Below, in pieces: positions 23,956 through 32,319 of a stretch of DNA of 64,000 bases (within the stretch, counting starts at the first letter, position 1; each line of letters opens with the position of its first letter). The DNA lies in assembly GCA_030584185.1 (NCBI GenBank), contig CP129495.1, forward strand, positions 434,001-498,000. Direction: 5' to 3'. The position numbers and the translations under genes are program-made. Source of the DNA: Acidimicrobiia bacterium (lineage in GTDB: Bacteria; Actinomycetota; Acidimicrobiia; Spongiisociales; UBA11373). The notes below the pieces were generated by a model. It ran no database searches, was not told the DNA's origin, and was given only the letters and a program-made list of their open reading frames with translations.

Positions 23956-25737
23956 ATGAGATCCCGTCTCCCAGCCGCCGTCGCCTTTATGCTGCTCATG
24001 GTGACCCCGGTCGCCATGGCCGCTCCCGAGGACGTGACCGCCGAGGAGCAGTGGTTCGTCTACGACCTCAACCGGGCCCGGTGGGATCCGCAGGGGTACG
24101 CCGCCGAGATCGAGGCCGCCTACCCGGGGGCGTACGGCCTGTCAGAGGCGGCCGGCCTGCTCCCTCAGCCGCCGCTCGCGCCCAACACCTCCCTGTACGC
24201 CTCGTCGGGGTTCAAGTCGAACGAGATGGCCTGGTACGACTACTTCGCCCACAAGAGCCCGATCACCGGGAAGTGGCCGAATGGCCTCGCAAGGTCGTAC
24301 GGGTATCCCCTCCCGTCCTACTGGTCCAGCAATGACAACTACATCGAGGTCCTGTGGGCTTCGAATGGTGGTGGCAGTGTGCCGCCGCCGGCCGCCATCT
24401 TCATGGACTCGCCGTACCACACCCCGATCCTGTTCCAGTGGACCCGACACGAGATCGGCGTCGGCCACACCGACCTCTGTTCCACGCGGGGCGGATCGTG
24501 CCGGGCACTTTCCGTGAACGCAGCGTCGCGCACCGAATCCGCCCCGTGGACGCTCTTCGTCACCGGCGTCGCGTACGACGACGCCAACGGGAACGGCAGG
24601 ATGGATCTCGGCGAGGGTCGCAGCGGGGTTCAGGTGAGTGCGGGTGGGTCCTCGACCACCACGAACGCCGGTGGTGGCTACTCGCTGATGCTCCCCCCCG
24701 GGAAGCACACCATCTCCACTTCCGGTGCCGGGTTCGGGGCGTCCACGGCTTTGGTCCTGGTGATCGGGCACAACGTCGGGGTCGATTTCGAGAAGGGCAC
24801 GCCTGTCGGGGAGGTGCGCGCCTATCCGAGCCGGCTCGCAGGTGCCGACCGGTACGCCACGGCGGTCCAGACCTCCCAGTACTCCCACCCGACAGCCAGC
24901 GGAGGAACCGTGTACCTGGCCACCGGCGGCAACTACCCGGACGCCCTCTCTGCCGGTCCCGCCGCCGCCCGTGAGGACGCCCCGATCCTACTCACCGCTC
25001 CCACCGCCCTCCCCGGCAGCACCCGCAGCGAGCTGGCCCGCCTCCAGCCCTCCAAGGTGGTGGCGGTGGGGGGACCGGTGGCCATCGCCGACGAAGTGCT
25101 AGCCGAGGTGAAGGCGCTCCTCCCTGCGGCCACCATGGTGCGTCGCTCCGGGCCCACGAGGTACGGGACCGCCGCCGCCGTCTCCGCAGGAGCCTTCCCC
25201 CAGGGGGCGGATGTGGTGTACGTCGCAACCGGGCTCAACTTTCCCGACGCCCTGGTGGCGTCGCCGAACGCCATCCTGGATGAGGCTCCCCTGCTGCTGG
25301 TGCCGTCCACCGGCATCCCGTCCGACGTCGGAGCCGAGTTGACCCGTCTCGGGCCGAGCCGGATCGTCATCGTCGGCGGGACCGAGGCGGTGTCGGCCCA
25401 GACCGAGACGGCACTCCGGGCCTACGCCCCGACCGTGACCCGCATCCCCGCCTCCAGCCGGTACTCGCTCTCGGCCGAGATGTCCAAGCGGGCGTACCCC
25501 CAGGGGGCGAACACCGTGTACGTGGCCACCGGGGAGAACTACCCGGATGCTCTCGCCGCCGGACCGGCTGCCGGCACCAACCCTGGCCCGCTGCTCCTGG
25601 TCACCCCGTGGGGCGTTCCCGACGCCGTTCGAGATGAGTTCGAGCGGCTCGACCCCACCAACGTGGTGATACTCGGCGGCCCGGCTGCGGTGCCCGACTC
25701 GGTCCTGGCGGCACTGGTCCGGCTGCTCGAGCCCTGA
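23956..25737 (+). CDS. CAP (SCP/PR1) domain protein with SdrD-B-like domain and CWB2 wall-binding repeats
   Basis: 593 residues from ATG 23956. Signal peptide (1-22), CAP domain (about 28-190: WFVYDLNRARWDPQGYAAEI, DYFAHKSPITGKWPNGLARS, NYIEVLW, HEIGVGH), an SdrD-B-like beta module (about 198-265: VTGVAYDDANGNGRMDLGEG, then GGGYSLMLPPG), and three cell-wall-binding type 2 repeats (about 292-590: RLAGADRYATA, VYLATGGNYPDALSAGPAAA, KVVAVGGPVAI and equivalents). CWB2 repeats hold proteins on anionic wall polymers without a covalent bond. It is a paralogue of the gene at 27540. The role of CAP domains in bacteria is mostly unclear. Confidence 0.9.
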   Translation: MRSRLPAAVAFMLLMVTPVAMAAPEDVTAEEQWFVYDLNRARWDPQGYAAEIEAAYPGAYGLSEAAGLLPQPPLAPNTSLYASSGFKSNEMAWYDYFAHKSPITGKWPNGLARSYGYPLPSYWSSNDNYIEVLWASNGGGSVPPPAAIFMDSPYHTPILFQWTRHEIGVGHTDLCSTRGGSCRALSVNAASRTESAPWTLFVTGVAYDDANGNGRMDLGEGRSGVQVSAGGSSTTTNAGGGYSLMLPPGKHTISTSGAGFGASTALVLVIGHNVGVDFEKGTPVGEVRAYPSRLAGADRYATAVQTSQYSHPTASGGTVYLATGGNYPDALSAGPAAAREDAPILLTAPTALPGSTRSELARLQPSKVVAVGGPVAIADEVLAEVKALLPAATMVRRSGPTRYGTAAAVSAGAFPQGADVVYVATGLNFPDALVASPNAILDEAPLLLVPSTGIPSDVGAELTRLGPSRIVIVGGTEAVSAQTETALRAYAPTVTRIPASSRYSLSAEMSKRAYPQGANTVYVATGENYPDALAAGPAAGTNPGPLLLVTPWGVPDAVRDEFERLDPTNVVILGGPAAVPDSVLAALVRLLEP

Positions 25738-25773
25738 TCCTCCGAGGGGCCGATGGCTCTCTGTGACTCCGAC

Positions 25774-25813
25774 GCGACCGACGCCCCGGGTGTGGCCCCG
25801 GGGCGTCGGTCGC
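25774..25813. terminator. Strong bidirectional hairpin between convergent genes
   Basis: GCGACCGACGCCCC (25774-25787) pairs perfectly with GGGGCGTCGGTCGC (25800-25813). It lies between the stops of the CAP/CWB2 gene (+) and the LPNTG gene (-) and probably ends both transcripts. Confidence 0.8.
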
Positions 25814-25829
25814 GGTCGATGACCGCAGG

Positions 25830-27311
25830 TCAGATTCCGCGGTAGAGGCGACGCTTCTCGTCGGCGGTCACCAGGAGGCCGGCGCCCGAGAGCAGCAATC
25901 CCAGGCCGGCCAGGGCCACCAGCAGCAGGTTGCCTCCACCGCCGGTGTTGGGCAGGTCGGGCACGGTGGTGGTCGGCCCCGCCACCGTCGAGGTGGTCTG
26001 ACCGACCGTCGTGCTCGGCCCCGCCACGGTGGTGCTCGTCTGAACGACCGTCGTGGTCGTCGGATCCGTGGTGCTCGTCGTCGTGGTCGTCGGATCCGTG
26101 GTGCTGGTGGTCGTGCTCGGACCACCGATCGTGGTGCTCGTAGTAGTCGGCGGCTCCGTAGTCGTAGTCGTCGGCGGCTCCGTAGTCGTAGTCGTCGGCG
26201 GCTCCGTAGTCGTAGTCGTCGGCGGCTCCGTAGTCGTAGTCGTCGGCGGCTCCGTAGTCGTAGTCGTCGGCGGCTCCGTAGTCGTAGTCGTCGGCGGCTC
26301 CGTAGTCGTAGTCGTCGGCGGCTCCGTAGTCGTAGTCGTCGGCGGCTCCGTAGTCGTCGTAGTCGGCGGCTCCGTAGTCGTAGTCGTCGGCGGCTCCGTA
26401 GTCGTAGTCGTCGGCGGCTCCGTAGTCGTAGTCGGCGGCTCCGTAGTCGTCGTAGTCGGCGGCTCCGTAGTCGTAGTCGTCGGCGGCTCCGTAGTCGTAG
26501 TAGTGGCGGTCGGATCCACGCAGATGTCGAGGTGCGAGATCCCGTACGGCGCCCCACCCGGGCCTGCCGGAGTGGTGTAGGGAAGCGTGCCCGGGTACAC
26601 GAGGTAGTGCGTGTCCGGGCCTCCACCGGTCTTGACGTAGACCAGGGCCGATCCCGTGGGGTCGTCCACCGAGGTCACCCCGTCGTACTCACCTGGTTCC
26701 CCGGCCTTTGGATGGAGGTAGACGGTCACGCCACCGGCGGACACCGCTGCGCCCGGCGAGAGGTCCTCGTATCGCGTGTACCCCTCGGGGCACGACGGGT
26801 GCGGCCCATCCGGCACTGTGGTGGTCGTCGAAGGCCCGGCGACGGTGGTCGTCGTGGTCGGGCAGTTCTTGCCGACCTTCAGGTTGCTGTGGTTCCAGGG
26901 CCCGTGGCTGGTGTTGCCGTTCCCCCAGTTGGAGTTGGCCACGACCTTGAAGTCGAGGTCGTTGGTGGCGGCGAGGTAGATCGAACCGCCGAAGGACAAG
27001 TTCGGGTAATCGAATGCGCCTGTCTGGATCTCGACCCATGATCCGCCGTTCACACGGTAGGAAACCGTGATGCTCGAGTTCTCATACTTGACGTTGTTGC
27101 CCGTCCCCCATGACGTCGTGAGCCAGTCGACCTTGTAGAGGCCGCCCTCGTTGGTCTCACACGTGGGAGTGCCGGTGATAGTGGCGTGGTGGGCGAAGGC
27201 GGGGACCGCGACGGCCACCCCGAACGCCATCAAGACCATCACAAGGCCGATCACGGTCAGCCCGGAACCTGCGCGCGCCCTCGGCGAGCTCGCATGTGTA
27301 GAACGAATCAT
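25830..27311 (-). CDS. LPNTG-anchored surface protein with TTTTTEPP stalk
   Basis: 493 residues from ATG 27311 (MIRSTHASS). Signal peptide (about 1-41, ending AFA-HH), a beta-rich domain with two Cys (about 42-150, FDYPNLSFGGSIYLAATND), a Thr-rich link, a second domain (about 170-260, containing PSCPEGYTRYEDLSPGAAVS), then 15 EPP-ended Thr repeats (about 263-382), more Thr/Ser/Pro, and at the C-terminus LPNTG, a hydrophobic helix (NLLLVALAGLGLLLSGAGLL) and a basic tail (DEKRRLYRG). This is a complete sortase signal, so the protein should be covalently fixed to the wall with the stalk lifting the N-terminal domains outward. A sortase gene lies 2 kb away. Confidence 0.88.
   Translation of the reverse strand: MIRSTHASSPRARAGSGLTVIGLVMVLMAFGVAVAVPAFAHHATITGTPTCETNEGGLYKVDWLTTSWGTGNNVKYENSSITVSYRVNGGSWVEIQTGAFDYPNLSFGGSIYLAATNDLDFKVVANSNWGNGNTSHGPWNHSNLKVGKNCPTTTTTVAGPSTTTTVPDGPHPSCPEGYTRYEDLSPGAAVSAGGVTVYLHPKAGEPGEYDGVTSVDDPTGSALVYVKTGGGPDTHYLVYPGTLPYTTPAGPGGAPYGISHLDICVDPTATTTTTEPPTTTTTEPPTTTTTEPPTTTTEPPTTTTTEPPTTTTTEPPTTTTTEPPTTTTTEPPTTTTTEPPTTTTTEPPTTTTTEPPTTTTTEPPTTTTTEPPTTTTTEPPTTTTTEPPTTTSTTIGGPSTTTSTTDPTTTTTSTTDPTTTTVVQTSTTVAGPSTTVGQTTSTVAGPTTTVPDLPNTGGGGNLLLVALAGLGLLLSGAGLLVTADEKRRLYRGI
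26142..26504 (-). repeat. In-frame tandem repeat encoding (TTTTTEPP)n
   Basis: Fifteen units, most 24 bp (TTTTTEPP) with one or two of 21 bp (TTTTEPP). DNA units are nearly identical (GGCGGCTCCGTAGTCGTAGT and so on), so the array is young and likely to change copy number by slippage. Confidence 0.9.
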
Positions 27312-27539
27312 CTTGGACCGCGCCTTTCCTGCATTGCCACATGCACTTCTGTCCTCGGCGTTCCGGCTCCCACCGGCACACCCCCTCATCACCACTCAAC
27401 GTAGCACTTTCCACAACCCACTTCCAGATGAACGCCCAAAGTGATCAGATCGTTCGGCCAGCAGCGAACTGACTAGTCACTCGCCGGGCTTTCGCGATCT
27501 CGATCAATCCCTTCAGGTCCACCCCCGCCACTCCGATGA

Positions 27540-29465
27540 GTGGTTGAAGTGACCACCTTCCGTAACCGCCTCTCGATCTTCGCCGCCGCGGCCCTGGCTT
27601 CTGCTCTGCTGCCGACCGTCGCGGCGGTCGCTGCCACCGATCCAGCAGTCGACGCCCAGCAACTGGTCTACGAGCTCAACCGGGCCCGCTGGAACCCGGG
27701 GGCATTCGCCGCCGAGATGGGATCCTCGATGCCGGCGATACCGGCGGCTCCTCCCGTTGCACCCAATCCCGCCCTCACCTCGTCGGCCATGTTCAAGGCC
27801 AACGAGATCGCCGACAACGGCTACTTCTCCCACCAGAGCGCCGTCACCGGAATCTGGCCCAACCGACTGGTGCGCGACCACGGCTATCCGCTCCCTCCCG
27901 GCTGGCCCGACGACGCCAACTACCTCGAGTCCCTCCACGGCGGCAGCCCCAACCCGCGCAACGTGCTGCTCTCCTTCGCCGACTCGCCTTCCCACCGGGT
28001 TCACGTCTTCGGTGAGGGCGGGTTCCTCGCCCACAACGAGATCGGGGTCGGACGGAGCACCAACCAGAACTACTGGGCGGTCCACCTCACCCCCCGCGCC
28101 GGGTCGCCGCTGTTCGTGACCGGCGTGGTGTTCGCCGACACCAACGGGAACGGCCTGATGGACCTCGGGGAGGCCATGCCCGGGGTCACCATCGCCACCA
28201 CGGCAGGTACGACGACGACCAACGCCGGCGGTGGTTACAGCATCTCCCTCGCCCCGGGCTCCTACGCCATCACGGCGTCGGGTGGCGGGATGGCGGCCTC
28301 GGTCGGCGCCTCCTTCGATCTCGGCTCCTACAACGTCGGGGTCGACTTCATCAAGGGTGCGCCTCGCGGCGTGGTTCGCGCCTACGAACTCTGCCAGGGC
28401 CTGCAACCCACGATCTTGGGGACCGACTGGGATGACGTCCTGGTCGGCACCTCGGGCAACGACGTCATCCACGGGCTCGGGGGTGACGACCAGATAGACG
28501 GCATGGGCGGCAACGACGTCATCTGCGGCGGAGACGGCAACGACGTCGTCGAAGGTGTCGCCGAGAACCCACGCCTCGCCGGCGGTGACCGTTACGACAC
28601 CGCAGCGGTGGTGGCCCGCTACTCGCACCCCGATGTCACCGGAGGCGTCGTCTACCTCGCCACCGGCACCAACTATCCGGACGCCATTGCCGCCGGACCC
28701 GCCGCCGCCCGGCAGAACGCACCGATCCTCCTCGCCTCCCCGACCGGCCTCCCGGGAGACACCCAGCGCGAGCTGACCCGTCTGCGCCCCGCTCAGGTGG
28801 TGGTCCTCGGTGGGTCGACGGCGGTCTCCGACGCCACACTCGACCAGGTCCGCAATCTTCTGCCCGGCGCTCAGGTGACCCGTCGCGCCGGCAGCAACCG
28901 CTACGCGACGGCGGTCGAAGTCTCCAAGGCTGCGTTCCCGTCAGGTGCCGGCACCGTGTTCGTCGCCACCGGGACCGCCTTCCCCGACGCCCTCGCCGCC
29001 GCCCCGGCCGCCATCGCCGCCGCTGCCCCGCTCCTCCTGCTGCCCGCCACCGGGGTCCCGTCGGTGGTCGCCGACGAGCTGCGACGCCTCGCCCCGACCC
29101 GGATCGTGGTGGTGGGTGACGCCAGCGTGGTCAGCGATGTCACCCTGGATCAGCTGGGAGGCCTTGCTCCAACGGTCACCCGCCTTGCGGGCGCCACTCG
29201 GTACGCCACGGCGGCGCAGGTGTCGAGGGCGACCTACCCCGACGGGGCCGACACGGTGTACATCGCCACCGGCGAGAACTTCCCCGACGCCCTGGCCGCC
29301 GGTCCCGCCACCCGGATCGGCGACGGGCCGCTCCTCTTCGTGTCCTCGACCTCGGTGCCAGACGTGATCCGCGACGAGATCGCCCGGCTGGCTCCGACCA
29401 AGATCATCATCCTCGGCGGGCCCGCCGTGGTGAGCGAAGCGGTGGCCGCCCAACTCGGGCGATGA
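27540..29465 (+). CDS. CAP domain protein with SdrD-B-like, RTX calcium-binding and CWB2 domains
   Basis: 641 residues. Signal peptide (about 1-32), CAP domain (about 38-185: LVYELNRARWNPGAFAAEM, YFSHQSAVTGIWPNRLVRD, NYLESLHGG, HNEIGVGR), SdrD-B-like module (about 195-275: VTGVVFADTNGNGLMDLGEA), then RTX nonapeptides (about 300-340: GTSGNDVIHGLGGDDQIDG, GGNDVICGGDGNDVV) and three CWB2 repeats (about 343-640). It is a paralogue of the gene at 23956 with an RTX block inserted between SdrD-B and CWB2. The calcium-binding block may stiffen the protein outside the cell. The start is weakly marked (GTG 27540 or 27549). Its stop overlaps the sortase ATG, so the two are coupled. Confidence 0.88.
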   Translation: MVEVTTFRNRLSIFAAAALASALLPTVAAVAATDPAVDAQQLVYELNRARWNPGAFAAEMGSSMPAIPAAPPVAPNPALTSSAMFKANEIADNGYFSHQSAVTGIWPNRLVRDHGYPLPPGWPDDANYLESLHGGSPNPRNVLLSFADSPSHRVHVFGEGGFLAHNEIGVGRSTNQNYWAVHLTPRAGSPLFVTGVVFADTNGNGLMDLGEAMPGVTIATTAGTTTTNAGGGYSISLAPGSYAITASGGGMAASVGASFDLGSYNVGVDFIKGAPRGVVRAYELCQGLQPTILGTDWDDVLVGTSGNDVIHGLGGDDQIDGMGGNDVICGGDGNDVVEGVAENPRLAGGDRYDTAAVVARYSHPDVTGGVVYLATGTNYPDAIAAGPAAARQNAPILLASPTGLPGDTQRELTRLRPAQVVVLGGSTAVSDATLDQVRNLLPGAQVTRRAGSNRYATAVEVSKAAFPSGAGTVFVATGTAFPDALAAAPAAIAAAAPLLLLPATGVPSVVADELRRLAPTRIVVVGDASVVSDVTLDQLGGLAPTVTRLAGATRYATAAQVSRATYPDGADTVYIATGENFPDALAAGPATRIGDGPLLFVSSTSVPDVIRDEIARLAPTKIIILGGPAVVSEAVAAQLGR

Positions 29466-30469
29466 CCCGGCCAGGAAGAGATGTCGTAACACAGCAACCG
29501 TCCACCGGTACCCTGCCACCGGTGGACTTCACCCAGCGTCACGACACCGGTTCGGCACTTCTGACCTTCGAGAAGGCGATAGACATCGGCGTGTTCGACG
29601 GGAGGATCGGCCCGGGAGTCGTCGAGGCACCGACACCGCTGCCGGCGGAAGATGAACTTCCCCCCGGCGCCCTTGTGCCGGACCCGGAGAACACGGGACG
29701 CAGGTGGAATCCGTGGGCGCTCACACTCGGCGTGGCCATGGTGCTCGCCGGGCTGTCCTTCATCGGATTCGCTGCCTTCCAGAAGTTCGGCACCGACGCC
29801 ATCGCCGCCTCCCATCAGGCCGACCTCGAGGTGGAGTTCGAGGCCAGGAAGGAGGGACCGGTCCCGGTCACCACCGAGACGCCACCGGACACGAGTTCCG
29901 CCGATCCTGCAGAGTTCGACGACCCCGAGGACGTCCCGATCCTCATCGGCACCGCCGGGGACCCGCTGCTCGCCGAGTCCGACAACATCGTGGTCGAGGC
30001 ACCGCCCGCCTCCGGGATGGCGCTGGGAAGGATCGTGATCCCCCAGGCCGGGGTCGACTGGGTCCTGGTGGAGGGCGTCAGCGCCGCCGACCTCCGCAAA
30101 GGACCCGGGCACATGCCGTGGACTGCCGTACCCGGGCAACCCGGCAACGCGGTCATCAGCGGCCACCGGACCACCTACGGATCGCCGTTCAACCGGCTCG
30201 ACCTGCTGGTGCCCGGCGATCGGTTCACCGTGGAGACCCTCATCGGCGACCACACCTACGAGGTGGTGTCCACGCTGATAGTGGCACCCGACGACGTCTG
30301 GGTGACCGAGCAGTGGACCGGGGGCTGGCTCACGCTCACGACATGCCACCCGAAGGGTTCGTCACGTCAGCGTCTGATCGTGTTCTCGAAGCTGGTGGAC
30401 GGGCCCAACGCCGCCGCCATCAGGGTCGAGTACCCGTCGCTGTACACGCCTCCGCAGCCGCCCGCCTGA
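29462..30469 (+). CDS. Sortase, class E-like
   Basis: 335 residues. A cytoplasmic N-terminus of about 80 residues is unusually long. One membrane helix (about 85-104, LTLGVAMVLAGLSFIGFAAF) and an acidic linker precede the sortase barrel (about 185-320). Catalytic residues are visible: His in NAVISGHRTTYGSPF, Cys in LTLTTCHPKGSSRQR, and Arg in the same SRQR. The TTCHP-x4-RQR arrangement is that of class E sortases. It would join LPxTG-type proteins to peptidoglycan; the obvious client is the LPNTG protein at 25830. Its ATG overlaps the stop of the CAP-RTX-CWB2 gene. Confidence 0.9.
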   Translation: MTRPGRDVVTQQPSTGTLPPVDFTQRHDTGSALLTFEKAIDIGVFDGRIGPGVVEAPTPLPAEDELPPGALVPDPENTGRRWNPWALTLGVAMVLAGLSFIGFAAFQKFGTDAIAASHQADLEVEFEARKEGPVPVTTETPPDTSSADPAEFDDPEDVPILIGTAGDPLLAESDNIVVEAPPASGMALGRIVIPQAGVDWVLVEGVSAADLRKGPGHMPWTAVPGQPGNAVISGHRTTYGSPFNRLDLLVPGDRFTVETLIGDHTYEVVSTLIVAPDDVWVTEQWTGGWLTLTTCHPKGSSRQRLIVFSKLVDGPNAAAIRVEYPSLYTPPQPPA

Positions 30470-30477
30470 CGGGGCGC

Positions 30478-31932
30478 CTACCAGGGGGCCCCTATGTACT
30501 TGGGCTCCAGGAACTCGTGCATCCCGTGGTGGGAGCCCTCCCGGCCCAACCCCGACTGCTTGACGCCACCGAAGGGGGTGGCCGGATCGGAGATGAGGCC
30601 GCGGTTCAGCGCCACCATCCCCGCCTCCAGCCGCTCGGCGACACCCATCCCCACCCGCTCGTCGGCCGTGTACACATAGGAGATGAGGCCCATGTCGGTG
30701 TCGTTGGCCTGCTCCACCGCATCGTCGAGATCGTCGAAGGCGACGATCGGCGCCACCGGACCGAAGATCTCGGTTCCGAGGATTCCCGCTCCCCTGGCCA
30801 CGTCCTTGATCACCGTCGGCAGGTAGAAGTAACCCCGACGCTCGGGCGCCTTGCCACCGGTCACCACCGCCCCATCGGCCGCCGCCTCCTCGACCATCTC
30901 GGCGATCTTGTCCCGGCTGGCGGCGTTGATCAGCGGCCCGACGTCGGTCCCGGGCTCCATTCCCGGACCCACCTGCAGCGACTCCATCGCCGTCGCCAGG
31001 CGCGCCGCGAACTCGTCGACCACGGGTCGCGCCACATAGAAGCGGTTGGCAGCGGTACAGGCCTCGCCGGCGTTGCGCATCTTGGCCTGCATCGCCCCGG
31101 TCACGGCGGCGTCGATGTCGGCGTCGGCGAGCACCAGGAAGGGCGCGTTTCCACCGAGTTCCATCGAGACGTTGAGAACTCGTTGTGCGGCGTTGGCCAG
31201 CAGCAGACGGCCAACCTCCGTGGAGCCTGTGAAGGAGAGCTTGCGGACCCGGCGGTCGGCCATCATCGCCGCCACCACCGGGCCCGACCGCCCCGCCGGA
31301 ACCACGTTCACCACCCCGGGCGGACACCCCGCCTCGGCCAGGAGGTCGGCCAGAGCGAGCGCCACCAGCGGGGTGTCGGAGGCCGGCTTGAGCACCACGG
31401 TGCAGCCGGCGGCAAGGGCCGGACCGATCTTGCGGGTTCCCATGGCGATCGGGAAGTTCCACGGGGTGACCAGCAGCGACACGCCCACGGGCTGATAGAG
31501 GACGGTGACCCGCTTGTCCCCGGCAGGTGACCGGTACACCTCGCCCCGGATCCTCACCGCCTCCTCGGAGAACCATCGGAAGAACTCGGCCCCGTAGCGG
31601 ACCTCGCCGATGGCGTCGCCGAGGGCCTTCCCGTTCTCCCGGGTGATCAGCTCGGCGAACTCCTTCTCGCGTTCCACGATCAGGTCGAACGCGCGGCGCA
31701 GGACTTCGGCGCGGCGCCGAGGTGCGGTGTCGGCCCATTCCCCCGCCGCTCCCTGGGCGGCGGTCACCGCCTCGAGCCCGTCCTCCTCGGTGCCGCTGGC
31801 CACCGATGCGATGGCCTCCTCGGTCGCCGGGTCGATGACCTCCATGGTCGAGCCGTCGGATGCCGCTCTCCACTCACCCCCGATGAACAGCCCGGTCTTG
31901 CCCTCCGCGAGGAGTCGGTCGAGTAGTGCCAT
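30478..31932 (-). CDS. NAD(P)-dependent aldehyde dehydrogenase, succinate-semialdehyde dehydrogenase type
   Basis: 484 residues from ATG 31932. All aldehyde dehydrogenase landmarks are present: TPWNFPIAM (cofactor site), FTGSTEVGR, ELGGNAPFLV (general-base Glu) and the nucleophile Cys in NAGEACTAANRFYV, plus EIFGPVAPIV and TPFGGVKQSGLGREG. Length and motifs fit the GabD group, which oxidises succinate semialdehyde to succinate in 4-aminobutyrate breakdown; related semialdehydes are possible. It stands alone, convergent with the sortase gene. The upstream side holds a REP-like cluster. Confidence 0.9.
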   Translation of the reverse strand: MALLDRLLAEGKTGLFIGGEWRAASDGSTMEVIDPATEEAIASVASGTEEDGLEAVTAAQGAAGEWADTAPRRRAEVLRRAFDLIVEREKEFAELITRENGKALGDAIGEVRYGAEFFRWFSEEAVRIRGEVYRSPAGDKRVTVLYQPVGVSLLVTPWNFPIAMGTRKIGPALAAGCTVVLKPASDTPLVALALADLLAEAGCPPGVVNVVPAGRSGPVVAAMMADRRVRKLSFTGSTEVGRLLLANAAQRVLNVSMELGGNAPFLVLADADIDAAVTGAMQAKMRNAGEACTAANRFYVARPVVDEFAARLATAMESLQVGPGMEPGTDVGPLINAASRDKIAEMVEEAAADGAVVTGGKAPERRGYFYLPTVIKDVARGAGILGTEIFGPVAPIVAFDDLDDAVEQANDTDMGLISYVYTADERVGMGVAERLEAGMVALNRGLISDPATPFGGVKQSGLGREGSHHGMHEFLEPKYIGAPW

Positions 31933-31978
31933 GTCCGGGATGGTAGAGAAGGTGCCGGTGACAGTCGCGGGCGACATG

Positions 31979-32023
31979 CCCTCCCCCGCAGGGGGAGCCG
32001 GCCCGAAGGGCCGCAGGGGGCAC
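31979..32023. repeat. REP-like palindromic repeat, form A
   Basis: CTCCCCCGCAGGGGGAG, then GGCCCGAAGGGCC, then GCAGGGGGCAC. Two short palindromes in tandem, shared with copies at 32049, 48429 and 51955. Confidence 0.75.
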
Positions 32024-32048
32024 CAGCACTACCAATGTGTGTGAGGCA

Positions 32049-32106
32049 TTCCCTCCCCCGCAGGGGGAGCCGGCCCGAAGGGCCGGAGGGGGCACAAACG
32101 CGACAT
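32049..32106. repeat. REP-like palindromic repeat, form A (second copy)
   Basis: CCCTCCCCCGCAGGGGGAG, GGCCCGAAGGGCC, GGAGGGGGCAC and ACGCGAC in the same order as the copy 70 bp upstream. Confidence 0.75.
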
Positions 32107-32148
32107 CACCCGCAGCAACACCCTGCCAGGACCGTCGTTGCTTCTGCC

Positions 32149-32285
32149 CCCTCCCGGCTCCGCCGTACTCCCCCCTCCGGGGGGAGGAAACACCGAACCG
32201 ACCCGCCCGACGCCATTCCCTCCCCCGAAGGCGAGGAAACACCGACACCTCCCGGCTTCGCCGTACCCGCCCCTGCCCGCGCACT
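32149..32285. repeat. REP-like repeats, inverted form B (two degenerate copies)
   Basis: Two units run as the approximate reverse complement of form A: CCCTCCCGGCTCCGCCGTAC followed by CTCCCCCCTCCGGGGGGAG (from 32150), and a decayed unit with CCCTCCCCCGAAGGCGAGG then CTCCCGGCTTCGCCGTAC (from 32217). With form A they make a head-to-head pair able to form a large hairpin. Together these repeats fill the 387-bp gap 31933-32319, where no gene is seen. Confidence 0.65.
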
Positions 32286-32319
32286 CCAGGAGGGGAAGCC
32301 CCGGAGCCGCTATCGCTCG

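Noticed and set aside
26053-26580. Val-rich plus-strand frame and a CRISPR-like look of the repeats at 26142-26504
   Set aside because: The periodic 24/21-bp units have no spacers and encode the Thr/Glu/Pro stalk on the minus strand; the plus frame is simply its complement.
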